Shown here piece after piece: positions 1-9,469 of a stretch of DNA of 64,000 bases. Each line of letters starts with the position of its first letter. Positions within the stretch are counted from its first letter, which is position 1. The DNA is from Bacteroidia bacterium (GTDB taxonomy: Bacteria > Bacteroidota > Bacteroidia > UBA4408), in the NCBI GenBank assembly GCA_020845635.1, contig JADLFI010000006.1, positions 56,211 to 120,210 on the forward strand. The letters are read 5' to 3'. Both the position numbers and the translations under genes were made by a program. The notes under the pieces were generated by a model. The model saw only the letters and a program-made list of their open reading frames with translations, was not told the origin of the DNA and ran no database searches.

Positions 1-1
1 A

Positions 2-325
2 GCCAAACGACCCCTGATGGCTGAAATTGCCTGTAAATGGAGTAACCGGGTTATTATCACTTCTGATAATCCAAGAAATGAAGAGCCTGATGAAATTATT
101 AATCAGATGATGCAGGGGGTTGATATTATAAATAAAAGAAAAGTGTTGTGCATAAATGATAGGAAAGAAGCTATTAAAGCAGCTTGTGCCTTGGCTAATA
201 CAGGCGATATAATTTTAATAGCAGGTAAAGGACACGAGAAGTATCAGGAAATTAAAGGGGTAAAATATCCATTTGACGATATGAAAGAATTGAGTGAACA
301 ATTTCAATTAATTAATAATAACTAA
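2..325 (+). CDS. murE: UDP-N-acetylmuramoyl-tripeptide synthetase MurE, C-terminal part
   Basis: Cytoplasmic Mur ligase that adds the third stem-peptide residue to UDP-MurNAc-L-Ala-D-Glu. Only the last ~107 codons are in the window; the frame is open from the left edge, so the ATG at 17 is internal. The visible part starts with KRPLMAEIA, followed by the substrate-selecting DNPR motif (SDNPRNEEP), which in this family goes with meso-diaminopimelate, and GKGHEKYQ near the end. The stop lies 10 bases before mraY, in line with a shared operon. The identification is secure; amino-acid specificity is inferred from DNPR alone. Confidence 0.93.
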   Translation, partial: AKRPLMAEIACKWSNRVIITSDNPRNEEPDEIINQMMQGVDIINKRKVLCINDRKEAIKAACALANTGDIILIAGKGHEKYQEIKGVKYPFDDMKELSEQFQLINNN

Positions 326-335
326 TGCTCGAAAT

Positions 336-1601
336 ATGCTTTATTATTTTTTCGATTTCTTAGACAAGCGTTTTGATTTACCCGGCACAGGAGTATTTCA
401 GTATATCTCATTCAGAGCAGCATTGGCTATTATTACCTCGCTCATTATCTCAATGGTTTTTGGCAAAAGAATAATTCAGTTTCTGAGAAAGAAACAAGTT
501 GGTGAAACTGTACGTGACTTAGGTTTAGAAGGACAACTTCAAAAACAAGGAACACCAACTATGGGAGGTTTAATTATTCTGTCAGCTATTTTGATTCCTA
601 CCTTATTGTTTGCCAAACTACATAATATTTATATTGTACTCATAATTGCTTCTACAATATGGCTTGGCTTAATAGGCTTTTTAGATGATTATATAAAAGT
701 ATTTAGAAAAAACAAGCAGGGTTTACAAGGTAAATTTAAAGTTATAGGACAAGTTGGTTTGGGCTTGATAGTTGGTACAACCTTATATTATAATGATAAT
801 GTTGTGATAAAGGAAAAAATTGCAAACCATCAGGAAGTTGTTTTTGATAGCCATGTTTTTGAAGATAATGTTGACTCCGATAATTTACCTAAGTATTCCA
901 CCCAACATAAGTCAACTAAAACCACTATTCCTTTCATAAAAAATAATGAGTTTGATTATGCCTCTGTTTTGAAGTTTTTGGGAAATAACTATACCGATTG
1001 GGCGTGGTTGGTATATATCCCAATGGTGATATTAATTATTACAGCAGTTTCTAATGGAGCTAATATGACTGATGGTCTGGATGGATTAGCTACCGGGACC
1101 TCAGCTATTATTGGTGCTACTTTAGGAGTTTTTGCTTATGTATCGGGCAATACTGTTTTTGCAAATTATTTAAATATTATGTATATCCCTAATTCGGGCG
1201 AGCTGGTAATTTATATCAGTGCCTTTGTGGGAGCCTGTGTTGGTTTTATGTGGTACAACTCTTTCCCTGCACAAGTTTTCATGGGCGATACAGGAAGCCT
1301 TGCTTTGGGTGGAATTATAGCAGTATTTGCTTTAGCTATTCGTAAAGAGTTATTGATACCTATTCTGTGCGGAATATTCTTGGTGGAGAATTTATCGGTA
1401 ATGATGCAGGTAGCTTATTTCAAATATCAGAAAAGAAAACATGGGATAGAATATGCCAGAGCTAATAGATTGCTTAGAATGGCTCCTTTGCACCATCACT
1501 ACCAAAAGGGCGGAATGCATGAAGCCAAAATTGTAACGCGATTTTGGATTGTGGGCGTATTGCTGGCAATACTAACTATTGTAACTCTAAAACTAAGATA
1601 A
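336..1601 (+). CDS. mraY: Phospho-N-acetylmuramoyl-pentapeptide-transferase MraY
   Basis: Integral membrane enzyme that moves phospho-MurNAc-pentapeptide from UDP to undecaprenyl phosphate, making lipid I. The 421-residue protein has about ten hydrophobic segments. The hallmark motifs are all visible: GFLDDY (Asp117/Asp118), NMTDGLDG (243-250), FMGDTGS (Asp318) and the APLHHHYQ triple histidine (386-388). It is longer than the ~360-residue proteobacterial form because of a hydrophilic insert at about residues 153-215; as far as I recall, members of this phylum commonly carry an insert here. It sits 10 bases after murE and 4 bases before murD. Confidence 0.96.
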   Translation: MLYYFFDFLDKRFDLPGTGVFQYISFRAALAIITSLIISMVFGKRIIQFLRKKQVGETVRDLGLEGQLQKQGTPTMGGLIILSAILIPTLLFAKLHNIYIVLIIASTIWLGLIGFLDDYIKVFRKNKQGLQGKFKVIGQVGLGLIVGTTLYYNDNVVIKEKIANHQEVVFDSHVFEDNVDSDNLPKYSTQHKSTKTTIPFIKNNEFDYASVLKFLGNNYTDWAWLVYIPMVILIITAVSNGANMTDGLDGLATGTSAIIGATLGVFAYVSGNTVFANYLNIMYIPNSGELVIYISAFVGACVGFMWYNSFPAQVFMGDTGSLALGGIIAVFALAIRKELLIPILCGIFLVENLSVMMQVAYFKYQKRKHGIEYARANRLLRMAPLHHHYQKGGMHEAKIVTRFWIVGVLLAILTIVTLKLR

Positions 1602-1605
1602 GAGA

Positions 1606-2952
1606 ATGACAAATATTAATACTAAAATAGCTATACTGGGTGCCGGAGAAAGCGGTGTTGGGAGTGCTGTGCTTGCCAAGCAAAAGGGCTATGATGTATT
1701 AGTAAGTGATAAAGGGAATATTAAGGATAAATACAAACAAATACTTGAAAAGTATCAAATAAAATATGAAGAAAATAACCATGATGAGGCATGGATTTTG
1801 TCTGCGTCAGAAGTGATTAAAAGTCCCGGTATTCCGGATAAATCCCCATTAATTGAACTACTACATCAAAAACAAATTTCGGTAATTTCAGAGATAGAAT
1901 TTGCTGCCCGTTACACCGGTGCCAAATTAATTGGAATTAGCGGGACAAATGGAAAAACAACAACAACTTTACTAACTTATCATATACTTAAAAAGGCTGG
2001 TTACAATGTTGGGTTAGCCGGTAATGTAGGTAAGAGTTTTGCATTTCAGGTTGCCACAGAAAATTTTGATTATTATGTAATAGAACTGAGTAGTTTTCAA
2101 CTTGACGGGATGTTTAAAACCAGACTCAACATTGCCGTATTATTAAATATTACACCCGACCATTTAGATAGGTATCAGTACAATTTTCAAAACTACATTG
2201 ACTCTAAGTTTCGCATTATTCAAAATCAAACAGCCAATGACTTTTTTATTTACAGCTATGATGATGAATGGATAAGCAAGAACTTGGAAACACATAAAAC
2301 TCCGGCAAAACATCTTCCTATTTCATTACAACAAACGTTTGAAGATGGAGCCTATATCAAAGAAAAAAATTTAATTATTAACCTAAACCATAATATATTC
2401 TCTATGTCAATCCACGAATTAGCCCTACAAGGTAAACACAATCAGTACAACTCTATGGCAGCTGCTCTTTCTGCCAGATCCCTAGAAGTTCGTAATGAAA
2501 ATATTCGCGAGAGTCTTGAAGATTTCGTTAATATTGAACATCGCTTAGAACTCGTTACCAAGGTTCATGGTATTGAATTTATCAATGATTCAAAAGCTAC
2601 CAATGTTAACTCTACATGGTATGCCCTTGAAAGTATGAATAATCCTGTAATATGGATTGTTGGAGGGCAAGATAAGGGCAACGATTATAGCATGCTGATA
2701 GAATTAGTAAAGGATAAAGTAAAGGCTATTGTTTGTCTGGGATTAAATAACACAAAAATAATTGAGGCTTTTAAAAGTATTGTACCGGTTATAGAAGAAG
2801 CCCGTACTGCCGAAGAAGCGGTGAAAAAATCGTACCGTTTGGGTAAAAAAGGCGATATAGTTTTATTATCTCCGGCTTGCGCTAGTTTCGATTTATTTGA
2901 GAACTATGAAGACCGAGGACATCAATTTAAACAAGCAGTAAGGGCACTTTAA
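1606..2952 (+). CDS. murD: UDP-N-acetylmuramoyl-L-alanine--D-glutamate ligase MurD
   Basis: Cytoplasmic ATP-dependent ligase adding D-glutamate to UDP-MurNAc-L-Ala. The 448-residue protein has the three Mur-ligase domains: an N-terminal UDP-binding Rossmann part (LGAGESG near residue 11), the central ATPase with P-loop GTNGKTTT (113-120), and the C-terminal domain with NDSKATN (Lys330), GGQDKGND (Lys357) and SPACASFDLFENYEDRG (422-438). These C-terminal residues correspond to the D-Glu pocket known from E. coli MurD. The next gene is a copy of only this C-terminal domain. The enzyme looks intact and normal in length. Confidence 0.96.
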   Translation: MTNINTKIAILGAGESGVGSAVLAKQKGYDVLVSDKGNIKDKYKQILEKYQIKYEENNHDEAWILSASEVIKSPGIPDKSPLIELLHQKQISVISEIEFAARYTGAKLIGISGTNGKTTTTLLTYHILKKAGYNVGLAGNVGKSFAFQVATENFDYYVIELSSFQLDGMFKTRLNIAVLLNITPDHLDRYQYNFQNYIDSKFRIIQNQTANDFFIYSYDDEWISKNLETHKTPAKHLPISLQQTFEDGAYIKEKNLIINLNHNIFSMSIHELALQGKHNQYNSMAAALSARSLEVRNENIRESLEDFVNIEHRLELVTKVHGIEFINDSKATNVNSTWYALESMNNPVIWIVGGQDKGNDYSMLIELVKDKVKAIVCLGLNNTKIIEAFKSIVPVIEEARTAEEAVKKSYRLGKKGDIVLLSPACASFDLFENYEDRGHQFKQAVRAL

Positions 2953-2965
2953 TACATTCAATAAC

Positions 2966-3529
2966 ATGAAACCACAGAGTAATATCAGCACATTAAAGGC
3001 TACCTCAGCAGACAGATTAATAAAAATCAGAAAGGACTTTATTAAAGATCGTCTTATTAATTCTCTAAATGAAGAGCATAACTATGAAATTGTAAGAGTA
3101 ATCAATGGAGTAACCTATATCAATAATTCAGCTTCTACAGATGTAGATAGTACCTGGCTGGCTCTAGAGAAAACAGAAGGTAATATAATTTGGATTGTTG
3201 GTGGAGTTGACCGTGGAAATGACTATGCGATGCTTAAAGAATTGGTAAATGATAAAGTAGTACATATTATTTGTTTAGGAGCTTATGTAACTAAAATTTA
3301 TAAAGAATTTTTCTTTAGCAATAGCCGAATAATTATAAACTCGTTAAGCACCGATGAAGCTGTTCATCATGCTTCAATATTGGCTAAGAGCGGTGATACT
3401 GTTCTGTTCTCACCTGCCTGTGCCAGTTACGATTTATTTGAAAATATTGAAGACCGAGGATTAAAGTTTAAAAAATCGGTGAATGATTTGGAAAGCGGTT
3501 TACTTTTTAAAAACTATCCTAATAAATAG
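2966..3529 (+). CDS. Free-standing MurD C-terminal-domain paralogue, function unknown
   Basis: A 187-residue protein whose residues ~45-175 align by eye along the whole C-terminal domain of the adjacent MurD, including SPACASYDLFENIEDRG (148-164). It has no Rossmann UDP-binding domain and no ATP P-loop. Residues 1-40 are lysine-rich and do not look like MurD. Residues corresponding to the D-Glu pocket differ: NDSK is NNSA (Lys330 becomes Ala56) and GGQDKG is GGVDRG (Lys357 becomes Arg83). It starts 13 bases after murD and ends 16 bases before ftsW, so it should be co-transcribed. It cannot be a complete ligase. A regulatory or partner role is a guess; a decaying duplicate is the alternative, but the frame is clean. 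Confidence 0.85.
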   Translation: MKPQSNISTLKATSADRLIKIRKDFIKDRLINSLNEEHNYEIVRVINGVTYINNSASTDVDSTWLALEKTEGNIIWIVGGVDRGNDYAMLKELVNDKVVHIICLGAYVTKIYKEFFFSNSRIIINSLSTDEAVHHASILAKSGDTVLFSPACASYDLFENIEDRGLKFKKSVNDLESGLLFKNYPNK

Positions 3530-3545
3530 ATAAAGCTTTAGTACA

Positions 3546-4730
3546 ATGAGCGAATTATTTAATATAAAGATAAAAGGCGATAAAGTTATATGGATGATGG
3601 TTTGTGCTTTGTCTATTATCTCATTATTGGTGGTATATAGTTCTACCGGTACTTTGGCGTACAAGTTTCAATCAGGTAATACGGAGTATTACTTGATAAA
3701 GCATGCCTTTATATTAATTTTCGGTCTCACTTTAATGTATGCAACTCATAAAATTAAATATACTTATTTTTCCGGAATTTCAATAATTGCAATCATTATA
3801 GCAATTCCACTATTGGCGCTTACCCTCTTAAAGGGAAGTAACCTTAATGAAGCAAGCCGTTGGTTGTCTGTTCCTGGTACCTCTCTTACTTTTCAAACTT
3901 CCGATTTTGCCAAATTAGCTTTAATAATGTATGTTTCACGAGTACTTTCACATAAGCAAGATAAAATAACAAGTTTCAAAGAGGCTTTTATTCCAGTGGT
4001 AATTCCTGTAATTATAGTATGCGGATTAATTTTACCGGCTAATTTTTCAACCGCAGCAGTACTGTTTGTTACCTGTTTTGTAATGATGTTTATTGGACGT
4101 ATCAGCTATAAACATTTAGGTGCGTTGCTAGGTGCCGGAATCATTGCCGGATTATTGATATTAAGTGTTGGTAAATATGCCCCAAAAGTATTTCCACGTT
4201 TTGGCACATGGATGAAAAGAATAGAAAATTTCAGTAGCAATGACAAAGATAATAAGGGCAACTTTCAGGTAGAGCAATCAAAAATAGCTATTGCCACCGG
4301 TGGCGTATTAGGAAAAGGACCCGGTAATAGTTCACAACGAAATTTTTTACCACATCCTTATTCTGATTTTATTTATGCTGTAATTATCGAAGAATATGGT
4401 TTGTTCTTTGGGGTGCTTATAGTGCTGCTCTATTTAATATTACTCTTTAGAGGAACAAAGATTGCCACACAAAGCCCTCGCATGTTTGGGTCATTGCTTG
4501 CCTTTGGATGTGCATTTAGTTTGACTTTTCAAGCAATGATTAATATGGCCGTAGCCACCAACTTGTTCCCGGTAACAGGTCAGCCACTACCTATGCTTAG
4601 TATGGGAGGTACATCTATATGGTTTACAAGTATTGGAATAGGAGTAATTTTAAGCGTAAGTGTTGGTGTAAAATCCGAATTGGAAAAAAATAAAACACAA
4701 GCATTAGAAAAGGAGGTAGAACTTGCTTAA
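3546..4730 (+). CDS. ftsW: Septal peptidoglycan glycosyltransferase FtsW (SEDS family)
   Basis: Polytopic inner-membrane glycosyltransferase that polymerises lipid II at the division septum with its cognate class B PBP. The 394-residue protein has about ten hydrophobic helices. SEDS landmarks include ASRWLSVP (103-110), GKGPGNSSQ (256-264), and HPYSDFIYAVIIEE (270-283), where Asp274 fits the catalytic aspartate of the family. Near the end is a TGQPLPMLSMGG segment. Its 3' end holds the ribosome-binding site of murG and overlaps the murG start by 8 bases. Context within murD-murG separates it from RodA. Confidence 0.95.
   Translation: MSELFNIKIKGDKVIWMMVCALSIISLLVVYSSTGTLAYKFQSGNTEYYLIKHAFILIFGLTLMYATHKIKYTYFSGISIIAIIIAIPLLALTLLKGSNLNEASRWLSVPGTSLTFQTSDFAKLALIMYVSRVLSHKQDKITSFKEAFIPVVIPVIIVCGLILPANFSTAAVLFVTCFVMMFIGRISYKHLGALLGAGIIAGLLILSVGKYAPKVFPRFGTWMKRIENFSSNDKDNKGNFQVEQSKIAIATGGVLGKGPGNSSQRNFLPHPYSDFIYAVIIEEYGLFFGVLIVLLYLILLFRGTKIATQSPRMFGSLLAFGCAFSLTFQAMINMAVATNLFPVTGQPLPMLSMGGTSIWFTSIGIGVILSVSVGVKSELEKNKTQALEKEVELA
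4711..4716 (+). promoter_or_regulatory. Strong Shine-Dalgarno site for murG
   Basis: AGGAGG lies inside the last codons of ftsW, six bases upstream of the murG TTG start at 4723. A full-consensus site is notable because genes in this phylum usually lack one. With the TTG codon and the 8-base overlap, it fixes the murG start and suggests re-initiation by ribosomes finishing ftsW. Confidence 0.7.
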
Positions 4731-5829
4731 AGTAATTATCAGCGGAGGAGGCACAGGTGGGCATATTTTCCCGGCTATAGCTATTGCCAATGCCTTAACA
4801 AGCAAATACAACCAAGTAGATATTTTGTTTGTAGGCGCTTTAGGTAAAATGGAAATGGAAAAGGTACCTGCAGCAGGGTATCGAATTGAGGGCTTAAATA
4901 TTACAGGTATTAAGCGAAGCCTTTCATTAAGTAACCTAGTATTCCCGTTTAAGCTATGGCAGAGCATTAGAAAAGCAAGAAAAATTATTAAACAGTTTAA
5001 GCCCGATGTTGTTGTGGGGGTTGGAGGCTTTGCCAGTGGTCCTTTATTGTATGCTGCTGCACAACTAAATATACCGTCTCTTATTCAAGAGCAAAATTCA
5101 TATCCGGGCATCACTAATAAGTTATTGGCTAAAAAGGCTTCAGTTATTTGTGTTGGGTACGACAATATGGATAAATACTTTCCAAAAGAAAAAATTATTC
5201 TTACGGGTAATCCGGTAAGAAATGATATTATAAGTATGAGCGGAAAGCGAGAAAGAGGTATTGAACATTTTAAATTAAAGGAAGGTGTAAAAACGGTATT
5301 GGCTGTTGGGGGGAGCTTAGGTTCAAAAACCATCAATGAAAGTATTATAAATAACCTGAATAAATTTGCAGATAATAATATTCAATTAATTTGGCAAACC
5401 GGAAAAACATTCTTTGAAACAGCACAAAATGCAGTAGAAAAATATAACAATAAGGGGATATACGCATTTGATTTTATATCAAAAATGGACTATGCTTATG
5501 CCGCTGCCGATATTGTGGTTTCACGTGCCGGAGCCAGTTCTGTTTCAGAATTGGCTATTGTTGGTAAGGCTGCTATACTAATACCTTATCCTTTTGCAGC
5601 CGAAGATCATCAAACAAAAAATGCACAAGCTTTAGTAAGTCACCATGCGGCTATCTTATTGCCTGACCGAGAAGCACCGGAAAAGTTAGGAAATACAATA
5701 TTCAATTTAATAGATAATGACGAGCAAAGAGAAAAGTTAGAAAGAAATATACATCAATTTGCAATAACTAACTCGGCAGAAATAATAGCTACCGAAATTT
5801 TTCATTTAGGAAATAAAAATAAAGAGTAA
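4723..5829 (+). CDS. murG: Lipid II synthase MurG (GlcNAc transferase)
   Basis: Peripheral membrane glycosyltransferase (GT28) that adds GlcNAc to lipid I to form lipid II. The 368-residue protein shows the N-terminal GGGTGGHIFPA loop (8-18), VGVGGFASGP, IQEQNSYPG, and the C-terminal donor-binding SRAGASSVSELA and PYPFAAEDHQ. The start is TTG at 4723: it overlaps ftsW by 8 bases, lies just after AGGAGG, and places GGGTGGH at the expected distance from the N-terminus. Length is typical for the family. Confidence 0.96.
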   Translation: MLKVIISGGGTGGHIFPAIAIANALTSKYNQVDILFVGALGKMEMEKVPAAGYRIEGLNITGIKRSLSLSNLVFPFKLWQSIRKARKIIKQFKPDVVVGVGGFASGPLLYAAAQLNIPSLIQEQNSYPGITNKLLAKKASVICVGYDNMDKYFPKEKIILTGNPVRNDIISMSGKRERGIEHFKLKEGVKTVLAVGGSLGSKTINESIINNLNKFADNNIQLIWQTGKTFFETAQNAVEKYNNKGIYAFDFISKMDYAYAAADIVVSRAGASSVSELAIVGKAAILIPYPFAAEDHQTKNAQALVSHHAAILLPDREAPEKLGNTIFNLIDNDEQREKLERNIHQFAITNSAEIIATEIFHLGNKNKE

Positions 5830-5833
5830 GAAA

Positions 5834-7276
5834 GTGATAGAACAAATAAAACAGGCATATTTTATTGGTATTGGTGGCATTGGAATGAGTGCTATTGCCC
5901 GTTTCTTTAAAATGGTGGGGATTCATGTATCGGGCTATGATAAAACTCCTTCGAGTCTTACAGATGAACTAATTAAGGAAGGTATTGATATTCACTTTGA
6001 AGATAATATATCGCTTGTAAATGAACGTATTATTAACCAAAATAATAATCAAACCCTTATTGTTGTAACACCTGCTATCCCGGCTAATCATAAGGAGTAT
6101 CAGTATTTTCAGATGCATCACTATATGATCAAAAAAAGAGCTGAAGTATTAGGACTAATAACTGCCAAAACATTTACTGCTGCTATAGCAGGAACTCACG
6201 GAAAAACCACCACCACCACCATGTTGTCGCACATCTTAAAATCATCAGGTTACAGTGTAACTTCATTTATGGGTGGAATAGCCAAAAACTATAAGACTAA
6301 CTTTTTGGCCGGAAACGAATATTCAGAAAAGGATGAAAAGGAAAATAGTGTGTGTTTGCTCATGGATGTTCTATCACCTACGGTTGTTGAGGCTGACGAG
6401 TATGATCGATCATTCCTGACTTTGCACCCTGATGTAGCTATTGTAACTTCGGTAGATGCCGACCACCTTGATATATATGGCAGTAGAGAACAAATGAGTG
6501 AATCTTTTAGCCTTTTTACATCACAGATAAAACAATTTGGTACACTCATAACAAAACTGGGCTTAGCCTATACACCACAACCTAATAATAATGTTAAGGT
6601 TTATAATTACTCTTTAAATACTCGAACCAATTTCTATACTACTAATATTCGAATACAGGAAGGTAAGTATATATTCGATTACATTAGTGATATAGAGAAT
6701 ATTGCGGATATTACACTTGATCTCCCTGGATTACATAATGTTGAAAATGCCGTTGCGGCTATTGCCGTGGCTCAAATTATGGGAGTGTTGCCTTTAGATA
6801 TTAAAAAATCATTAATGAACTTTAAAGGCGTAGAAAGAAGATTTGATGTAAGAATATCACAAAAAGATTTTGTATATATTGATGATTATGCACACCACCC
6901 TGAAGAAATAAAAACTTTTGTCAGTTCCGTTAAATTATTGTACCCGAATAAAAAAATTACAGGTATTTTTCAGCCTCACTTATATACCCGTACACGTGAT
7001 TTTGCTGAAGAATTTTCATTAAGTTTATCTCTATTAGATGAGGTTATTTTATTGGAAATTTATCCGGCACGCGAGCTTCCTATTGAAGGGGTAAGTTCTG
7101 AAATGTTACTTCAGAAAATTACATGCCCAAAAAAGAGTGTAATGTCAGTAAATGAAGTGCTTGAATATTTAAAACAAAACCCAATGCAAGTGTTGCTTAC
7201 TATTGGAGCAGGTGATATTGATAGGTTAGTAAAACAAATCGAAAATCTATATATCAATAGCCATGAAACTAAATAA
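5834..7276 (+). CDS. murC: UDP-N-acetylmuramate--L-alanine ligase MurC
   Basis: Cytoplasmic ATP-dependent ligase that attaches L-alanine to UDP-MurNAc, the first stem-peptide step. It reads from GTG at 5834, 4 bases after murG. The 480-residue protein has the N-terminal GIGGIGMSAIA motif (12-22), P-loop GTHGKTTTT (120-128), VEADEYDRSFL and the C-terminal DDYAHHPEEIK. The extreme 3' end overlaps ftsQ by 14 bases, so the two are probably translationally coupled. Nothing looks damaged. Confidence 0.96.
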   Translation: MIEQIKQAYFIGIGGIGMSAIARFFKMVGIHVSGYDKTPSSLTDELIKEGIDIHFEDNISLVNERIINQNNNQTLIVVTPAIPANHKEYQYFQMHHYMIKKRAEVLGLITAKTFTAAIAGTHGKTTTTTMLSHILKSSGYSVTSFMGGIAKNYKTNFLAGNEYSEKDEKENSVCLLMDVLSPTVVEADEYDRSFLTLHPDVAIVTSVDADHLDIYGSREQMSESFSLFTSQIKQFGTLITKLGLAYTPQPNNNVKVYNYSLNTRTNFYTTNIRIQEGKYIFDYISDIENIADITLDLPGLHNVENAVAAIAVAQIMGVLPLDIKKSLMNFKGVERRFDVRISQKDFVYIDDYAHHPEEIKTFVSSVKLLYPNKKITGIFQPHLYTRTRDFAEEFSLSLSLLDEVILLEIYPARELPIEGVSSEMLLQKITCPKKSVMSVNEVLEYLKQNPMQVLLTIGAGDIDRLVKQIENLYINSHETK

Positions 7277-8093
7277 AAAGATACAAAATATACTTGTTTT
7301 CTCCCTGTGGTCTTTGGCTGTCATTGGGCTACTTGTTGTTTTGGGTTTTACTTCAAAGGCCCTTGACCATCGCTCGGTTTCAAAAGTTGATATTGAAATA
7401 AAAAATATTGACGAACATCAATTTATAACTAATGAAAATGTTCTTGCCTTGTTACACGAAAATAACCCTGAACTTATAGGCAGCAACATGGAAAATGTTG
7501 ATATAGCCCGTATTGAACGTATGTACAACACTAACCCTTATATTGCCAATGCCGAAGTTTTTAAGAAAATAAATGGAGAATTGCAGATTGAAATAACTAC
7601 CAAAAGACCTATTGCCCGTATTATAAATTTTAATAATGAAAGTTTTTATTTAGACGAAGATGGTTACTTAATGCCTTGGTCAAGTCAATACACTGCCGAT
7701 TTGCCTGTATTTACCGGAAATATTTATGAAAGCTATGATTTATGTAATAGCATTAATTACAGCAAGATTGATATTAACGACTCGGTGTTAATAAAAAACA
7801 ACCTATACGGCATTTATCTCTTTGCTAAATATTTAGCTTCAAACGAGTTTTGGAATGCACAAATTGTTCAGGTTTTTATTGATAAAGATGTTGAATTGAT
7901 TCCTCGTGCAGGCAGCCATACCATTGTACTTGGAGATTTTAGAGATATCGATTCAAAGATGAATAACTTATTTAAATTTTATCAAACCGGATTGAGTAAA
8001 GTGGGTTGGAACATATATGAAAAAATAAATTTAAAGTATAAAAATCAAATAATTTGCACCAAGATAAGTGCAAATAAAGAATTAGAAAATTAA
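7263..8093 (+). CDS. ftsQ: Cell division protein FtsQ/DivIB
   Basis: Bitopic division protein linking the cytoplasmic ring to the periplasmic FtsL/FtsB part of the divisome. The 276-residue protein has a short cytoplasmic N-terminus, one transmembrane segment (~11-31), then a POTRA-like stretch (VDIEIKNIDEHQFIT, ~41-55) and a beta-rich periplasmic domain. Sequence conservation in FtsQ is low, so the call rests on topology and on its place between murC and ftsA. It overlaps murC by 14 bases and ends 17 bases before ftsA. Confidence 0.88.
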   Translation: MKLNKKIQNILVFSLWSLAVIGLLVVLGFTSKALDHRSVSKVDIEIKNIDEHQFITNENVLALLHENNPELIGSNMENVDIARIERMYNTNPYIANAEVFKKINGELQIEITTKRPIARIINFNNESFYLDEDGYLMPWSSQYTADLPVFTGNIYESYDLCNSINYSKIDINDSVLIKNNLYGIYLFAKYLASNEFWNAQIVQVFIDKDVELIPRAGSHTIVLGDFRDIDSKMNNLFKFYQTGLSKVGWNIYEKINLKYKNQIICTKISANKELEN

Positions 8094-8110
8094 TTAATTT
8101 ATATTAAATA

Positions 8111-9433
8111 ATGGCTAGTGATCAATATATAGTTGGATTAGATGTAGGCACCACAAAAATTGTTGCCATAGTTGGTAAGCTTAATGAGTTTGGTAAAGTT
8201 GAAATACTAGGCTTAGGTAAGACAGAATCTGTTGGAGTAATGCGCGGACAAGTGGCCAATATTGAACGCACGGTACAATCCATTAGAGTTGCGGTTGAAG
8301 AGGCCGAACAAAAAACAGGTGTTCCTATTAAAGTTGTTAATGTTGGTATTGCCGGTCAACATATAAAAAGTATTCAACATAATGGAATAAGAACCCGTAC
8401 CGATTCTGATGTAGAAATTAACCAGAATGATATTGATGCTTTGATTGATGATATGTATAAGCTGGCAATGATGCCGGGCGAAAATATAATTGATGTTATT
8501 CCACAAGAATATATGGTGGATAACGAATCAGGCATAAAAGAACCTATAGGGATGAGCGGTCGTAGGCTGGAAGCCAACTTCCATATTATTACAGGTCAGG
8601 TTGCCGCAATTAATAATTTGGTAAAATGTGTAAAAAAAGCCGGATTAGAAATAAGCGCAATAACACTTGAACCATTAGCCTCGGCCGATGCAGTTCTTAG
8701 CAATGAAGAGAAAGAAGCCGGAGTTGTTTTGGTTGATATTGGTGGAGGTACTACCGATATTGCAATTTTTCAAGACTCTATTATCAGACATACTTCCGTA
8801 ATACCGTTTGGAGGTAATGTAATTACTGAAGATATTAAAGAAGGATGTACAATAATTAAAGGACAGGCAGAGTTGTTGAAAATTAAATTCGGTTCCGCCT
8901 TAGCCAGCGAAAATCAAGAAAACGAAATCGTTTCAATACCGGGACTCAGAGGCAGAGAGCCTAAAGAAATTACTATTCGAAATCTTTCGCATATAATTCA
9001 GGCTCGAATGGAAGAAATTATTGAGAATGTTTATTACGAAATTAAAAACTCAGGATATGAGAAAAAACTCATAGCCGGAATAGTGATAACCGGAGGAGGT
9101 GCTCAGTTAAAGCATATCAACCAGTTAGTTGAATATATAACAGGCATGGATACCCGAATAGGATACCCTACCGAACATTTGGGCAAAAGTAATGAAGATG
9201 TTACCAGCCCAATGTATGCCACCGGGGTTGGTTTGGTAATTAGAGGGTTTGAAGCTTTAAAGTTAAGCAATAAAGCAAATCAAAGTCAACATGAAGACAT
9301 CAAAGAAGAGGATAATAATATAGAGGAAACAAAGCCAAAAGTTACCGGCCACTCAAGCGGTAACAAAAAAGGAGGTTGGTTAGAAAAACTTTTGGAAAAA
9401 ACCAGACAAATGTTTGATGATGACGCACAATAA
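8111..9433 (+). CDS. ftsA: Cell division protein FtsA
   Basis: Actin-like ATPase that tethers FtsZ to the membrane. The 440-residue protein begins IVGLDVGTTKI (phosphate-1 motif), has DIGGGTTDIAIF (phosphate-2) and ITGGGAQL (adenosine motif). After a charged linker it ends with a predicted amphipathic helix, GGWLEKLLEKTRQMF, which fits the membrane-targeting tail. It lies directly before ftsZ, separated by 36 bases, as is usual. Confidence 0.96.
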   Translation: MASDQYIVGLDVGTTKIVAIVGKLNEFGKVEILGLGKTESVGVMRGQVANIERTVQSIRVAVEEAEQKTGVPIKVVNVGIAGQHIKSIQHNGIRTRTDSDVEINQNDIDALIDDMYKLAMMPGENIIDVIPQEYMVDNESGIKEPIGMSGRRLEANFHIITGQVAAINNLVKCVKKAGLEISAITLEPLASADAVLSNEEKEAGVVLVDIGGGTTDIAIFQDSIIRHTSVIPFGGNVITEDIKEGCTIIKGQAELLKIKFGSALASENQENEIVSIPGLRGREPKEITIRNLSHIIQARMEEIIENVYYEIKNSGYEKKLIAGIVITGGGAQLKHINQLVEYITGMDTRIGYPTEHLGKSNEDVTSPMYATGVGLVIRGFEALKLSNKANQSQHEDIKEEDNNIEETKPKVTGHSSGNKKGGWLEKLLEKTRQMFDDDAQ

Positions 9434-9469
9434 AATAAGTAAATAATATAAATCTAAATAATAAATACC

